This document shows positions 25,264 to 34,145 of a stretch of DNA of 64,000 nucleotides, one piece after another; the first letter of the stretch is position 1; each line of letters opens with the position of its first letter. The position numbers were made by a program, and so were the translations under genes. The stretch comes from CAWHOW01 sp963831005 (GTDB taxonomy: Bacteria > Bacteroidota > Bacteroidia > Bacteroidales > CG2-30-32-10): NCBI GenBank assembly GCA_963831005.1, contig CAWHOW010000015.1, forward strand, positions 232,317-296,316, given 5' to 3'. Under the pieces are notes generated by a model that was given only the letters and a program-made list of their open reading frames with translations, did not search any database and was not told where the DNA came from.

Positions 25264-26244
25264 ATGAATAACCGTGATGCAATGATACATAAAATGAACG
25301 AATTGGGTAAGAGTGGCGAGGCGTTCATTTTTATTATTGATTTCGAAATGAAAGAACCGGTTTTTATCCCGCTGAATGAAGTCAACTCCAATGAGATTAT
25401 TTATGATTTTAATGGATTGACAAATGATTCAAAGCAAGAGGCAATTTCGGATACCTCATTTTCATTCAGGAAATATCCATTAGCATATCATGAGTATTTG
25501 AAGGCATTTGAATATGTGCAAAGCAACCTGAAATATGGCAACTCGTATCTTGTGAACCTTACATTCCCTACCAAAATAGAAACGAACCTTTCATTAAAAG
25601 ATATTTTTTCATTAAGCAAAGCGAAATATAAGTTGTGGTACAAGGATAAGTTTGTTGTATTCTCACCTGAGATATTTGTTCAGGTTGATGAAGATGGTAT
25701 CATTTCTTCATATCCGATGAAAGGCACCATAGATGCAGGCGTTGAGAATGCGGAGCAAATGATACTGAATGATAAAAAAGAATATGCAGAACATTGCACC
25801 ATTGTAGACCTTATCCGCAACGACCTTAGCATGGTGGCGAAAGAAGTTCATGTTGACAAATTCAGATATATCGACAGGATTATAACTCATGAAAAAGAAT
25901 TGTTGCAGGTAAGTTCGCGCATTTGCGGAAAGCTTGGCGATGATTATCATGACAGGATAGGTGATATTCTTTTTACACTTCTTCCCGCTGGTTCCGTTAC
26001 CGGTGCGCCTAAGAAAAAGACCGTTGAAATAATAAAATCAGCCGAAGGATATGAAAGAGGCTTCTATACAGGCGTGTTTGGTTACTTTGACGGGAAGAAA
26101 TTGGACAGTGGCGTGATGATACGCTTTATTGAAAAAATAAATGACACACTGTATTATAAAAGCGGAGGCGGAGTTACAGTATACAGCGAGCCGGAATCGG
26201 AATACAGGGAATTAATTGATAAAGTTTATGTGCCTGTTGTTTGA
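25264..26244 (+). CDS. pabB: Aminodeoxychorismate synthase component I
   Basis: It is a chorismate-binding domain protein of 326 residues that converts chorismate and ammonia to 4-amino-4-deoxychorismate for folate. Motifs: SYPMKGT (around 153-160), DLIRNDLS, and PAGSVTGAPK (241-250), the signature that separates this family. It lacks much of the N-terminal domain of E. coli PabB, as in the short Bacteroidota forms. It starts 33 nt from the divergent pabA start and overlaps or abuts pabC downstream. Confidence 0.9.
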   Translation: MNNRDAMIHKMNELGKSGEAFIFIIDFEMKEPVFIPLNEVNSNEIIYDFNGLTNDSKQEAISDTSFSFRKYPLAYHEYLKAFEYVQSNLKYGNSYLVNLTFPTKIETNLSLKDIFSLSKAKYKLWYKDKFVVFSPEIFVQVDEDGIISSYPMKGTIDAGVENAEQMILNDKKEYAEHCTIVDLIRNDLSMVAKEVHVDKFRYIDRIITHEKELLQVSSRICGKLGDDYHDRIGDILFTLLPAGSVTGAPKKKTVEIIKSAEGYERGFYTGVFGYFDGKKLDSGVMIRFIEKINDTLYYKSGGGVTVYSEPESEYRELIDKVYVPVV

Positions 26245-26827
26245 AACAATAAAAGTAAAGGACGGTAGTTTCTGCAACCTGCATTATCATTCGGATAGAA
26301 TGAATGATGCAAGAAGAACATTATTGCATTCGAAAAGCGATATATACTTAAACTCCATTTTATCTGTGCCTGAAAGCTGCAAAGCGGGTGTGTTCAAATG
26401 CAGAGTTGAGTTTGGAATAAACATAAAGGAAACAACATTCACTCCATATCAAATAAGGAAGATCGAAGCGCTTCAGATGGTAGTTGATAATGAAATTGAT
26501 TATCAGTTTAAGTATACAGACAGAGCGCGATTCGAAGATTTAAAAAGAAAAGCGAAAGCAGACGAAATCCTTATAGTGAAGAACGGATATATTACTGATA
26601 CTTCGTTTACAAATATAATTTTCTTTGACTGGGAAAATAAGTGGGTAACTCCTGCTGCACCTTTGCTGAAAGGGACAAAGCGAAAAGAGCTGCTTGAAAA
26701 AGGAATGATACATGAGAAAGAGATCCGTCCGTATGATTTGAAGAATTTTACAAAGGCAAGACTTATCAACGCTATGCTTGATATGGAAGATGGTAAAGAA
26801 ATTCAAATAAGCAATATTTTCTTCTAA
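26228..26827 (+). CDS. pabC: Class IV aminotransferase-like protein, probable aminodeoxychorismate lyase
   Basis: It is a short PLP fold-type IV protein (199 residues from ATG 26228; a TTG at 26216 would add 4). The likely PLP lysine is K95 in QFKYTDRARF, and the cofactor-phosphate motif is ITDTSFTNI in place of the common E..SNIF. It overlaps the end of pabB by 17 nt, so coupling is probable. PabC releases pyruvate from aminodeoxychorismate to give p-aminobenzoate. It is shorter than E. coli PabC (269 aa), as are related Bacteroidota proteins. Confidence 0.8.
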   Translation: MCLLFETIKVKDGSFCNLHYHSDRMNDARRTLLHSKSDIYLNSILSVPESCKAGVFKCRVEFGINIKETTFTPYQIRKIEALQMVVDNEIDYQFKYTDRARFEDLKRKAKADEILIVKNGYITDTSFTNIIFFDWENKWVTPAAPLLKGTKRKELLEKGMIHEKEIRPYDLKNFTKARLINAMLDMEDGKEIQISNIFF

Positions 26828-26859
26828 TGTGAATTATGGATTATCTTTTTAAAATTTAT

Positions 26860-27012
26860 ATCATCCCTACGGGATTTATAAGGTAATCGTCAATTTGTTT
26901 TCTACCAATATTTAGTCCTTACAGGACTATTCTTAGCTCCGTGAGGAGCGAAATATATGTAGAAAAGAATGATCCTTGAAAAACATAGCCCTGTAGGGGC
27001 GATATTAATTTT
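26860..27012. repeat. Cluster of four short palindromes (REP-like)
   Basis: ATCCCTACGGGATTTAT, TAGTCCTTACAGGACTA, TAGCTCCGTGAGGAGCGAA and TAGCCCTGTAGGGGCGATA all share the plan TAG-CC-TA/TG-GG-CGA. They fill the gap between pabC and radA, which converge. Such clusters are frequent intergenic elements in Bacteroidota and may be spread by a REP-associated Y1 transposase; none is seen here. Confidence 0.65.
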
Positions 27013-27033
27013 TAATCCAGAGCTCACGTTTTT

Positions 27034-28401
27034 CTAACCAAACAGGAAGCTGAATACATCTTCTATCTTCTTAACAGGGATTATCTGTATCCCACTTTTA
27101 GGAATGTCGAGACCTTTCATGTTATATTTAGAGATAACAATCTTTTCAAAACCCAGCTTTTCGGCTTCAGTTATTCTTTGATCTATTCTGTTTACGGGGC
27201 GTATCTCGCCAGAAAGTCCAACTTCTGCAGAAAAACATATCTTTGGATCTATAGGAATATCTTCACCTGAAGAGAGCACGGAAGTAACCACTGCAAGGTC
27301 GATAGCGGGGTCATCTACTTTAATTCCTCCGGCAATATTCAAAAATACATCTTTTGTACCAAGCTTGAATCCGCATCTCTTTTCAAGCACGGCAAGCAAC
27401 ATACTTAGTCTGCGTAAATCAAAACCTGTTGCTGAACGCTGAGGAGTACCATAAGCTGCCGAACTAACGAGAGCCTGTGTTTCTATCAGCATTGGCCTTA
27501 GTCCTTCGATAGTGGAGGCAATAGCAACACCACTTAAATTTTCATCGCGCTGCGATAGCAGTATTTCTGAAGGATTTGAAACTTCACGCAATCCTGAATT
27601 CTGCATTTCAAAAATTCCAAGTTCCGAAGTAGAACCAAAACGATTCTTGGTGGCTCTTAATATTCTATAACCATGATTTCTATCACCTTCAAACTGGAGA
27701 ACTGTATCAACCATATGTTCCAAAACCTTTGGTCCAGCAATGCTTCCGTCCTTGGTAATATGACCAATAAGAAAAACAGGAGTACCCGTTTCTTTAGCAT
27801 AACGGTTCATTTCAGAAGCGCATTCCCTTATCTGTGAAACACTGCCTGTTGAAGATTCAATAACAGCAGTATTCAGAGTTTGCACTGAATCCAAAATAAC
27901 CATATTCGGTTCCAGTGATTCAATATGCGTGAATATATTTTGTGTAGAAGTTTCTGTAAGTATAAAGCAATTGGCGTTTATCATACCAACTCTTTCGGCC
28001 CTCATACGTATCTGTTGCTCACTTTCTTCGCCGGATATATAAAGCACTTTAAGTTTCTTCATTTTAAGTGCCACCTGCAACATCAGTGTAGATTTTCCGA
28101 TACCGGGTTCGCCGCCAATGAGAATAATAGAACCGGGTACTAAACCACCACCTAGTACACGGTTAAGTTCATTGTTATTTGTATCTATCCTTTGTTCTTC
28201 TGCCAGTTCTATCTCGTCAATGCGGTGAGGTTTATTTGTCCTTTTGGCTGTGAGCTTTTCAAGCCCTGAAGATAAAGCTGGTTTCTGAACTACTTCTTCC
28301 ACATAGGTATTCCATTCGTTACATGAAGGGCATTTACCTATCCATTTTGCAGATTGTGCGCCACAATTCTGACAAAAGAAAGTGGTTTTTAACTTGGACA
28401 T
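27034..28401 (-). CDS. radA: DNA repair protein RadA (Sms)
   Basis: It is a DnaB-like/RecA-like ATPase that helps branch migration in recombination. The 455 residues show a C4 zinc finger (C10, C13, C24, C27), Walker A GEPGIGKST (97-105), Walker B-like MVILDSVQT, the RadA-specific KNRFG (252-256), and a C-terminal Lon-like domain (ending ... IPVKKIEDVFSFLFG). The full usual length is present. It is the last gene of a minus-strand series that includes the lipoprotein 18 nt upstream. Confidence 0.97.
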   Translation of the reverse strand: MSKLKTTFFCQNCGAQSAKWIGKCPSCNEWNTYVEEVVQKPALSSGLEKLTAKRTNKPHRIDEIELAEEQRIDTNNNELNRVLGGGLVPGSIILIGGEPGIGKSTLMLQVALKMKKLKVLYISGEESEQQIRMRAERVGMINANCFILTETSTQNIFTHIESLEPNMVILDSVQTLNTAVIESSTGSVSQIRECASEMNRYAKETGTPVFLIGHITKDGSIAGPKVLEHMVDTVLQFEGDRNHGYRILRATKNRFGSTSELGIFEMQNSGLREVSNPSEILLSQRDENLSGVAIASTIEGLRPMLIETQALVSSAAYGTPQRSATGFDLRRLSMLLAVLEKRCGFKLGTKDVFLNIAGGIKVDDPAIDLAVVTSVLSSGEDIPIDPKICFSAEVGLSGEIRPVNRIDQRITEAEKLGFEKIVISKYNMKGLDIPKSGIQIIPVKKIEDVFSFLFG

Positions 28402-28419
28402 TTAATGGAAATAAAAAAA

Positions 28420-28809
28420 TTAATTCGAGGTAAACTCGTAATATGTTAAATCGTCTTTTTGTAGAGCAATTTCCAGATAACTATGTGTAAGCTTCATAAT
28501 TCTCCAATCCCCAGTATAGGTAGGATCCGTGCACTTGGTTATGGATAATATTCGTTTAAAAAGAGGAAATTTGTCTTTGATAATATACTGACCATAAGCC
28601 AAGGTGTCAATTTTCAAGCTATCAGAATATGACTGGATAATGTAAAAATAACCTTCACTTAATGTCCAGTCAATATATACATCTGAATTAGGATTAATAA
28701 CATTTACTTGTCTCCAGTCGCCTTCTATTTTATTTTCAACATGCTTTTTGCATGAATAAATAAAAAGAAGGACAAGAGACGCGGATAATAGAATAAATGT
28801 TTTTTTCAT
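28420..28809 (-). CDS. Small lipoprotein, lipocalin-like
   Basis: The start at 28809 gives MKKTFILLSASLVLLFIYSC, a lipoprotein signal peptide with its lipobox Cys followed by KK. The 110 mature residues are strand-rich and begin IEGDWRQVNV, as in small lipocalin-type Bacteroidota lipoproteins that measure a W.L...G near the N-terminus. There is no enzymatic motif. It lies between rfaE2-like and radA, probably co-transcribed. Function unknown. Confidence 0.75.
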   Translation of the reverse strand: MKKTFILLSASLVLLFIYSCKKHVENKIEGDWRQVNVINPNSDVYIDWTLSEGYFYIIQSYSDSLKIDTLAYGQYIIKDKFPLFKRILSITKCTDPTYTGDWRIMKLTHSYLEIALQKDDLTYYEFTSN

Positions 28810-28886
28810 AATAGAAAATAGAAATAATATAATCATTTAAACATGCTAAATTATGAAATTAATAATAAATTGTCAAGTATTTTATT

Positions 28887-29399
28887 TCAAACAGATTTAA
28901 TTTTTTCAATAAATGAAGAAGTAGAATACCCTTCAAGGAAATCAATGGTTTTAATTTCGCCTCCATATGCTTTCACTATATCATGTCCAATTATTTTGTC
29001 AATATCATAATCGCTCCCTTTAACTAATATATCTGGACTAACAGTTTTAATCAATTCATAAGGGGTTTCCTCTTCAAATATAACAACTGCTTTAATAAAA
29101 CCAAGAGAAGCTAATAGAATAGCTCTGTCGTTTTCTCTGTTTATAGGACGGTTATTCCCTTTTAGTTTTTTTACCGAAGAATCGGAATTAAGCCCCACTA
29201 TCAGTACATTTCCCATATCGGCAGCCTTCGAAAGGTAATCAATATGGCCGGCATGAAGAATGTCGAAGCACCCGTTAGTAAAAACAACAGATTCGTTTTT
29301 AAATCGCCAGAAAGCCAGTTTGCGATTTAAATTCATTAAATCTTCATCTTTTTTACCAAAGTGAAAGATCTTCGACCGGCACAATTCGTATGTATTCAT
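28887..29399 (-). CDS. RfaE2-like nucleotidyltransferase (ADP-heptose synthesis type)
   Basis: It is a cytidylyltransferase-fold enzyme: VFTNGCFDILHAGHIDYL (39-56), GLNSDSSVKKLKG, and the C-terminal EGYSTSSFIEKI, where STS takes the place of the usual ST/RTS motif. In D-glycero-D-manno-heptose 1-phosphate adenylyltransferases (RfaE domain 2) this is the expected layout and length (170 residues). It would feed LPS core heptose synthesis, and a GT9 heptosyltransferase-type gene lies at 53.2-54.3 kb. Other nucleotidyl acceptors cannot be excluded. Confidence 0.85.
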   Translation of the reverse strand: MNTYELCRSKIFHFGKKDEDLMNLNRKLAFWRFKNESVVFTNGCFDILHAGHIDYLSKAADMGNVLIVGLNSDSSVKKLKGNNRPINRENDRAILLASLGFIKAVVIFEEETPYELIKTVSPDILVKGSDYDIDKIIGHDIVKAYGGEIKTIDFLEGYSTSSFIEKIKSV

Positions 29400-29430
29400 C
29401 TGTTTATTTTTTGTTTTTTAAATGTCAGAT

Positions 29431-29518
29431 GCCTGCCTTGTCTTCGAGACGTCCCGCGTCATCCTGAGGAGCGAAGCGTCTCGAAGGAAAGCGGTATTCC
29501 TCAGACTGACGGCAGGCA
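29431..29518. repeat. Dispersed inverted repeat, copy 2
   Basis: It has the same core as 24493-24584 (TCTTCGAGACGTCCCGCGTC, CGTCTCGAAGGAAAGCGG, GACGGCAGGCA) with a few small deletions, lying between rfaE2-like and the flippase gene. The flanks also match (TTATTG.TCATGGCTATTTCAT), overlapping the region just past the flippase stop. Confidence 0.7.
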
Positions 29519-29551
29519 GTGTTATTGTGAACTTTATTGCTCATGGCTATT

Positions 29552-30562
29552 TCATGTTTTTTTTATTTCTGTATTTTGTTTGTCAGATAAAAATAGTAAG
29601 ACCCATGAAATACCTCCAACTATATTAATCATAAACCATTGAGTAAAATAAACAAGATTGGCAAAAGCCAAAGCGGTATTCTTTTCAACAGCAAATAATG
29701 CAATCAATGCAAGGCGTACAAAATACTGGTAAGCCCCTATCCCGCCGGGTGTAGGCACAAGCGTACCGATACTACCCATTGCCATTACGGTTAATGCATC
29801 AATAAAGGTAAGATGTTTTGTAGCGCTAATAGAATTAAAACAAAGATAAATGGTAAAGGTGTAAAATCCCCACATAAGCAGAGAGTAGAAAAGAAACAGA
29901 TTCTTATGCTTTATGTTTTTTATAGTTTTAATCCCTTCCCAGAAACCTTTGATAATGTCCAGTAGTTTGTGAAACAATTTCAGCTTACGAAGTTTTGGAA
30001 GTAATAACCTGTAAAGAAAAAAGAACAGCAGGCATATTCCGATAAAGCCTCCGCCCATTATTAACAAAGCATGCTTACTGCCTGAAAGCTTGCAAAAAAT
30101 ATTTTTGAAAATAAAATTGCCAAGAAAATTTAATTGTGATAAAATAGTTATTAATAATATGATAAGCATGGTAAGCGTATCGAAAGCTCTTTCAGCAATT
30201 ACAGTTCCAATAACCGAATTTAAAGGCACTTTATGATGGCGGGCAAGAACACCGCAGCGTGTAATTTCACCAAGACGGGGAACGGCATTATTTACAAAAT
30301 ATCCTATCATCACTGCATAAAAGGTAGTCCTTGTTTTGGTTTTAATATTTAAGGTGGCAAGTAACTGATTCCAGCGCATTGCCCTCACAATATGACTGAA
30401 AACCATAACAATAACTGCTAATGCTATCCATGTGTAATCGGCATTTTTAATTTCAGCGAGGATTTTATTAATATCTTCTCCTTTGAAAGCAAGCCATAAC
30501 AAAACTCCGCCTATAGCAATAAATAACAGGTACTTTAGTACGGAAAGGATTTTTTTCTTCAA
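29552..30562 (-). CDS. LPG synthase/flippase-like integral membrane protein (UPF0104/YbhN type)
   Basis: It has 336 residues with about eight membrane segments. Family marks are SHIVRAMRWNQLL (about 56-68), GYFVNNAVPRLGEITR (about 87-102) and the C-terminal GTLVPTPGGIGAYQYF. The family includes the membrane half of MprF and probable lipid or glycolipid flippases. It lacks the soluble lysyltransferase domain, so it should not make lysyl-PG. It follows panD by 8 nt, hence probably in an operon with panC and panD by position only. Confidence 0.85.
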   Translation of the reverse strand: MKKKILSVLKYLLFIAIGGVLLWLAFKGEDINKILAEIKNADYTWIALAVIVMVFSHIVRAMRWNQLLATLNIKTKTRTTFYAVMIGYFVNNAVPRLGEITRCGVLARHHKVPLNSVIGTVIAERAFDTLTMLIILLITILSQLNFLGNFIFKNIFCKLSGSKHALLIMGGGFIGICLLFFFLYRLLLPKLRKLKLFHKLLDIIKGFWEGIKTIKNIKHKNLFLFYSLLMWGFYTFTIYLCFNSISATKHLTFIDALTVMAMGSIGTLVPTPGGIGAYQYFVRLALIALFAVEKNTALAFANLVYFTQWFMINIVGGISWVLLFLSDKQNTEIKKT

Positions 30563-30570
30563 GAAGGGGG

Positions 30571-30918
30571 TTATTTTAAACGGTTGTCCTTATCAGGGAA
30601 AATAATAAAGGGCTTGAATTTCTTTGCTTCTTCAAAATCCATTTGTGCAAATGAGATTATAATAAGAACATCACCCACCACAGCTTTTCTTGCAGCAGCT
30701 CCATTTAGGCAAATGATTCCGGAGCCTCTTTTCCCTTTAATAACATAAGTTTCCAGTCTTTCACCATTGGTAACGTTGACAACCTGCACTTTTTCGTTTT
30801 CAATAATATTCGCGGCATCCATCAGGTTTTCATCAATTGTAACGCTGCCAACATAGCCAATATTAGCCTCTGTTACAGTTGCCCTATGGATTTTTGATTT
30901 TAATATCTCTATTTGCAT
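30571..30918 (-). CDS. panD: Aspartate 1-decarboxylase proenzyme
   Basis: It is a pyruvoyl enzyme making beta-alanine for pantothenate. The self-cleavage site is G24-S25 in IGYVGSVTID. The 115-residue length is normal. Other conserved parts: NVTNGERLETYVIKGKRGSG and LNGAAARKAVVGD. It lies 12 nt after panC. Confidence 0.97.
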   Translation of the reverse strand: MQIEILKSKIHRATVTEANIGYVGSVTIDENLMDAANIIENEKVQVVNVTNGERLETYVIKGKRGSGIICLNGAAARKAVVGDVLIIISFAQMDFEEAKKFKPFIIFPDKDNRLK

Positions 30919-30930
30919 AATGCAAAATTA

Positions 30931-31770
30931 CTAAAATTTTATATTATCTATCAATCGAATATTTCCAAGATAAACAGCAATGCATGCAATGCGAGCAGAA
31001 GAATCATCAATAACATTTACGGGCTCTAATGTTTCAGAGTTTACAATTTCGAAATATTCCAGCTTCATCAACGGACATTTATTAATACTATTTTCAACAA
31101 ATCTTTTAATTTCTTCAATAGTATTTGATTTGTACATTTTTCTTGCCTTACATAATGTACTGTAAACCAATGGAGCCGCATTTCTTTCATCTGAAGATAA
31201 TCTGATATTTCTTGAACTCATTGCAAGTCCATCGGCCTCTCTTAATATAGGGCATGCAACAATTTTAACAGGAATATCAAATGATTTAGCAAGATATTTG
31301 ATAATGGTAAGCTGTTGGTAATCTTTTTCTCCAAAATAAGCTTTATTGGGATTAATTATTTCAATTAGTTTTTTAACAATTACTGCTACGCCGTTAAAAT
31401 GACCAGGACGGAATGCTCCTTCCATGTATTTATCTAGGCTGCCAAAGTCAAACATAGTATTGTCTGGTTCCGGATAAATTTCTTTTTCAGTAGGGTTAAA
31501 TAATATATCACAATTTACTGATGACAATATATCAATGTCATTTTCAATGGGTTTTGGATATTTTATTAGGTCTTCAAGATTGTTAAATTGCAGAGGATTA
31601 ACGAAAATACTGAAAATACATATATCATTTTCCTGCTTTGCTTTTCTCAAAAGGGACAGATGGCCTTCATGTAAGGCGCCCATTGTGGGGACAAAACCAA
31701 TTGTCAGTCCATTTGAGCTTAATTTCAACAAATACTCTTTTAAATCAACTATTTTGGTAAAAATATTCAT
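30931..31770 (-). CDS. panC: Pantothenate synthetase
   Basis: It joins pantoate and beta-alanine with ATP. Motifs: FVPTMGALHEGHLSL (26-40, HIGH-type), FGEKDYQQL, MSSRNIRLS. The length is 279 residues, typical. It is the first gene of panC-panD-flippase and is divergent from the glycogen-synthase-like gene. Confidence 0.97.
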   Translation of the reverse strand: MNIFTKIVDLKEYLLKLSSNGLTIGFVPTMGALHEGHLSLLRKAKQENDICIFSIFVNPLQFNNLEDLIKYPKPIENDIDILSSVNCDILFNPTEKEIYPEPDNTMFDFGSLDKYMEGAFRPGHFNGVAVIVKKLIEIINPNKAYFGEKDYQQLTIIKYLAKSFDIPVKIVACPILREADGLAMSSRNIRLSSDERNAAPLVYSTLCKARKMYKSNTIEEIKRFVENSINKCPLMKLEYFEIVNSETLEPVNVIDDSSARIACIAVYLGNIRLIDNIKF

Positions 31771-31848
31771 AAATTAACAAAAAAAAACTTCATGAAAGCC
31801 ACGCTAACTCTTAAATCGATTAATATATTACAAAGCTACTATTAAAAA

Positions 31849-31880
31849 CTTGATTAATTGGGAAATTTTTATTAATTTTG
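31849..31880 (+). promoter_or_regulatory. Bacteroidota-type promoter for the glycogen-synthase-like gene
   Basis: CTTG at 31849-31852 and TAATTTTG at 31873-31880 are 20 nt apart; the gene starts at 31916. TTGC follows the -7 box, as is usual in this phylum. Confidence 0.55.
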
Positions 31881-31915
31881 CACTCCGATTTTAATTAGTA
31901 CTAATAAACGATACT

Positions 31916-32743
31916 ATGGAAAAAACCAAAGTTCTTTTTGTACAGCAAGAAATCACCCCCTATCTAAAGGACAGCCATATGGGAATTATTGGCAGGTACC
32001 TCCCTCAGGGAATTCAGGAGCGAAACAGAGAAATAAGAACATTCATGCCACGTTATGGATGTATTAATGAAAGAAGAAACCAGCTTCATGAAGTAATCCG
32101 GTTATCAGGTATGAATTTGATAATCAATGATACCGACCATCCTCTTATCATTAAAGTAGCTTCAATACAATCTGCAAGAATGCAGATTTATTTTATTGAC
32201 AATGAAGATTATTTCCAGAGAAAACACGTTTTCCATGATGCAGATAATGTTTTCTTCAAGGATAATGATGAAAGAGCCATTTTCTTTGCAAGAGGAGTTC
32301 TTGAAACTGTAAAAAAACTTGGTTGGGCTCCTGATATTGTTCATTGCCATGGATGGATAACAAGCCTTTTGCCAATTTATCTTAAAAAAGCGCTTGTAGA
32401 TAATCCCCTTTTTAGTGATACTAAAGTAGTTTACTCTGTTTATGATGATGATTTCGCTATTCCGTTTAATAAGAATTTTGCAGAAAAGATAATGCTTCCT
32501 GGTATTAAAAATGAGGATGTTGAGCATTATAAAAAACCAACATTTACTAACATTACAAAAGCTGCAATTGATTTTTCTGATGGTGTTATAGTTGGCAGTC
32601 CTGAAGTTAATCCAGAAGTTGTAAAATATATCAATCAAATTGATAAGCCAGTCCTAGAATTCCAGTCAATGGATACTTACATTGATGCCTATAATGAATT
32701 TTATGATGAAATTTTAGTAAACGAACAAATACTAAGTAATTAA
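31916..32743 (+). CDS. Glycogen/starch-synthase-like protein, N-terminal GT5 domain only
   Basis: The 275 residues resemble the N-terminal Rossmann domain of GT5 synthases: VLFVQQEITPYLKDSHMG, GRYLPQGIQERNREIRTFMP, DIVHCHGWITSLLP. The C-terminal nucleotide-binding domain is absent, as is normal for this Bacteroidota family, so true synthase activity is doubtful. Its conserved placing between panC and a DUF4270 gene is a Bacteroidota trait. It is likely cytosolic. Confidence 0.85.
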   Translation: MEKTKVLFVQQEITPYLKDSHMGIIGRYLPQGIQERNREIRTFMPRYGCINERRNQLHEVIRLSGMNLIINDTDHPLIIKVASIQSARMQIYFIDNEDYFQRKHVFHDADNVFFKDNDERAIFFARGVLETVKKLGWAPDIVHCHGWITSLLPIYLKKALVDNPLFSDTKVVYSVYDDDFAIPFNKNFAEKIMLPGIKNEDVEHYKKPTFTNITKAAIDFSDGVIVGSPEVNPEVVKYINQIDKPVLEFQSMDTYIDAYNEFYDEILVNEQILSN

Positions 32744-32789
32744 TTTTTTCGTTCTTTACCGAAATTTACTAACAAAAAGGTATTTCAAC

Positions 32790-34136
32790 TTGAAACAAAT
32801 CTTCCTGAATAGCACATTTGGCTTATGTGCTATATGCTTTCTGATATTTTTAATTTCTTCATGTAAAGAACCAGATTCTATAGGTATGGGTGTTCAGCCC
32901 GCTGGTGACAAACTTAACGTAGTATATATTGATACCTGTACTCTTGTTGCCTATACAGTAAAGGATGACTCCATCAGGACAGATAACACTGTATATAATT
33001 TGCTTGGGAGTAATAATGATCCCGTATTTGGCAAGAATACAGCAAGTTTTTATTCTCAAGTTTTGCTTTCAACAAATAATCCTATTTTTGGAACAGCACT
33101 GGCTCCTCCTATATTTGATTCTTTAGTTTTATCTCTTACTTATGCCGGTGTTTCATGTATTTATGGGGATACCAATTCGCCAATGACAGTGAAAGTTTAC
33201 CAGTTGGCACAACCAATATCCAATGACAGTGCTTATTTTTCTAACAGAGACTTTTTGACAACAGGAAGTCCCCTTGCGGTTAAAACCTTTGTTCCCCACC
33301 CTCGAGATAGTGTTATTATTGGAACAGACACAATGGCTCCACAGCTGCGTATCCCACTAAGCAAAAGCTTACTTAATAGTTTTTCGAGCGCTTCTGCTAC
33401 AACAATTTTTGCCAATAATACAAACTTTCTTCAGTTCTTTAATGGCATTTATGTGACTGCTGCTCCGGCATCTGGTGCCGGCTCAATAATATCTTTTGAT
33501 TTATTGAACCCTAATTCGGAAATTACTCTTTATTATCATAACTCGACTGACACATCTTCTTTTAGTTTTGTTATGGGTAATGGCAATGCAGAGAGAATTA
33601 ATCATTTTAATCATACAAAATATTATTATGCCAGTTCATATCTGCGTAGCGAGTTGACACGCGATTCGATTAAAAATGGAAATAAAGTATTGTACATGCA
33701 ATCAATGGCTGGGTTGAGGGTGCGAATAGAGTATCCGTATATTAAAAATTTAGCCAAAAATGGCAGGATTGCGATTAATAAAGCGCAGTTAGTTATTCCT
33801 GTTGATGATAGCACAGATATTTCTTTGCCAAATTATGCGCCACCATATGAACTGGTTTTGGTTGAAGAATCAGGCGGATTGGATAGATTCCTCCTTGATC
33901 AGGCCGAGGGAACAAGTTATTATGGGGGAATATATAATGCTGCAACAAAATCATACACCTTTAATATAGCCCTTTATCTTCAGCGGATTATTGATGGAAT
34001 AGCTCCTAACCTGGGGCTGTATCTTGAGGTATGGACAGCGGACAGACCAAGTACTCCCAACAGGGTTGTAATAAAAGGGCCAAAACGCCATACCGGTAAA
34101 TTAAGCCTCAACATTACTTATACAAAACTTCATTAA
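32790..34136 (+). CDS. DUF4270 lipoprotein
   Basis: TTG at 32790 is taken as the start because it gives MKQIFLNSTFGLCAICFLIF ... SSC, a lipoprotein signal with lipobox Cys C25; the next in-frame ATG lies after the lipobox. The body (LVAYTVKDDSIRTDNTVYNL, GSNNDPVFGKNTASFYSQV, DSLVLSLTYAG) is typical DUF4270. An outer-membrane or periplasmic location is expected; function unknown. It ends 9 nt before glmS. Confidence 0.88.
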   Translation: MKQIFLNSTFGLCAICFLIFLISSCKEPDSIGMGVQPAGDKLNVVYIDTCTLVAYTVKDDSIRTDNTVYNLLGSNNDPVFGKNTASFYSQVLLSTNNPIFGTALAPPIFDSLVLSLTYAGVSCIYGDTNSPMTVKVYQLAQPISNDSAYFSNRDFLTTGSPLAVKTFVPHPRDSVIIGTDTMAPQLRIPLSKSLLNSFSSASATTIFANNTNFLQFFNGIYVTAAPASGAGSIISFDLLNPNSEITLYYHNSTDTSSFSFVMGNGNAERINHFNHTKYYYASSYLRSELTRDSIKNGNKVLYMQSMAGLRVRIEYPYIKNLAKNGRIAINKAQLVIPVDDSTDISLPNYAPPYELVLVEESGGLDRFLLDQAEGTSYYGGIYNAATKSYTFNIALYLQRIIDGIAPNLGLYLEVWTADRPSTPNRVVIKGPKRHTGKLSLNITYTKLH

Positions 34137-34145
34137 TCTTTCTAT

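Noticed and set aside
34137..34145. glmS ribozyme before glmS
   Set aside because: Only 9 nt separate the genes and no ribozyme-like structure can fit.
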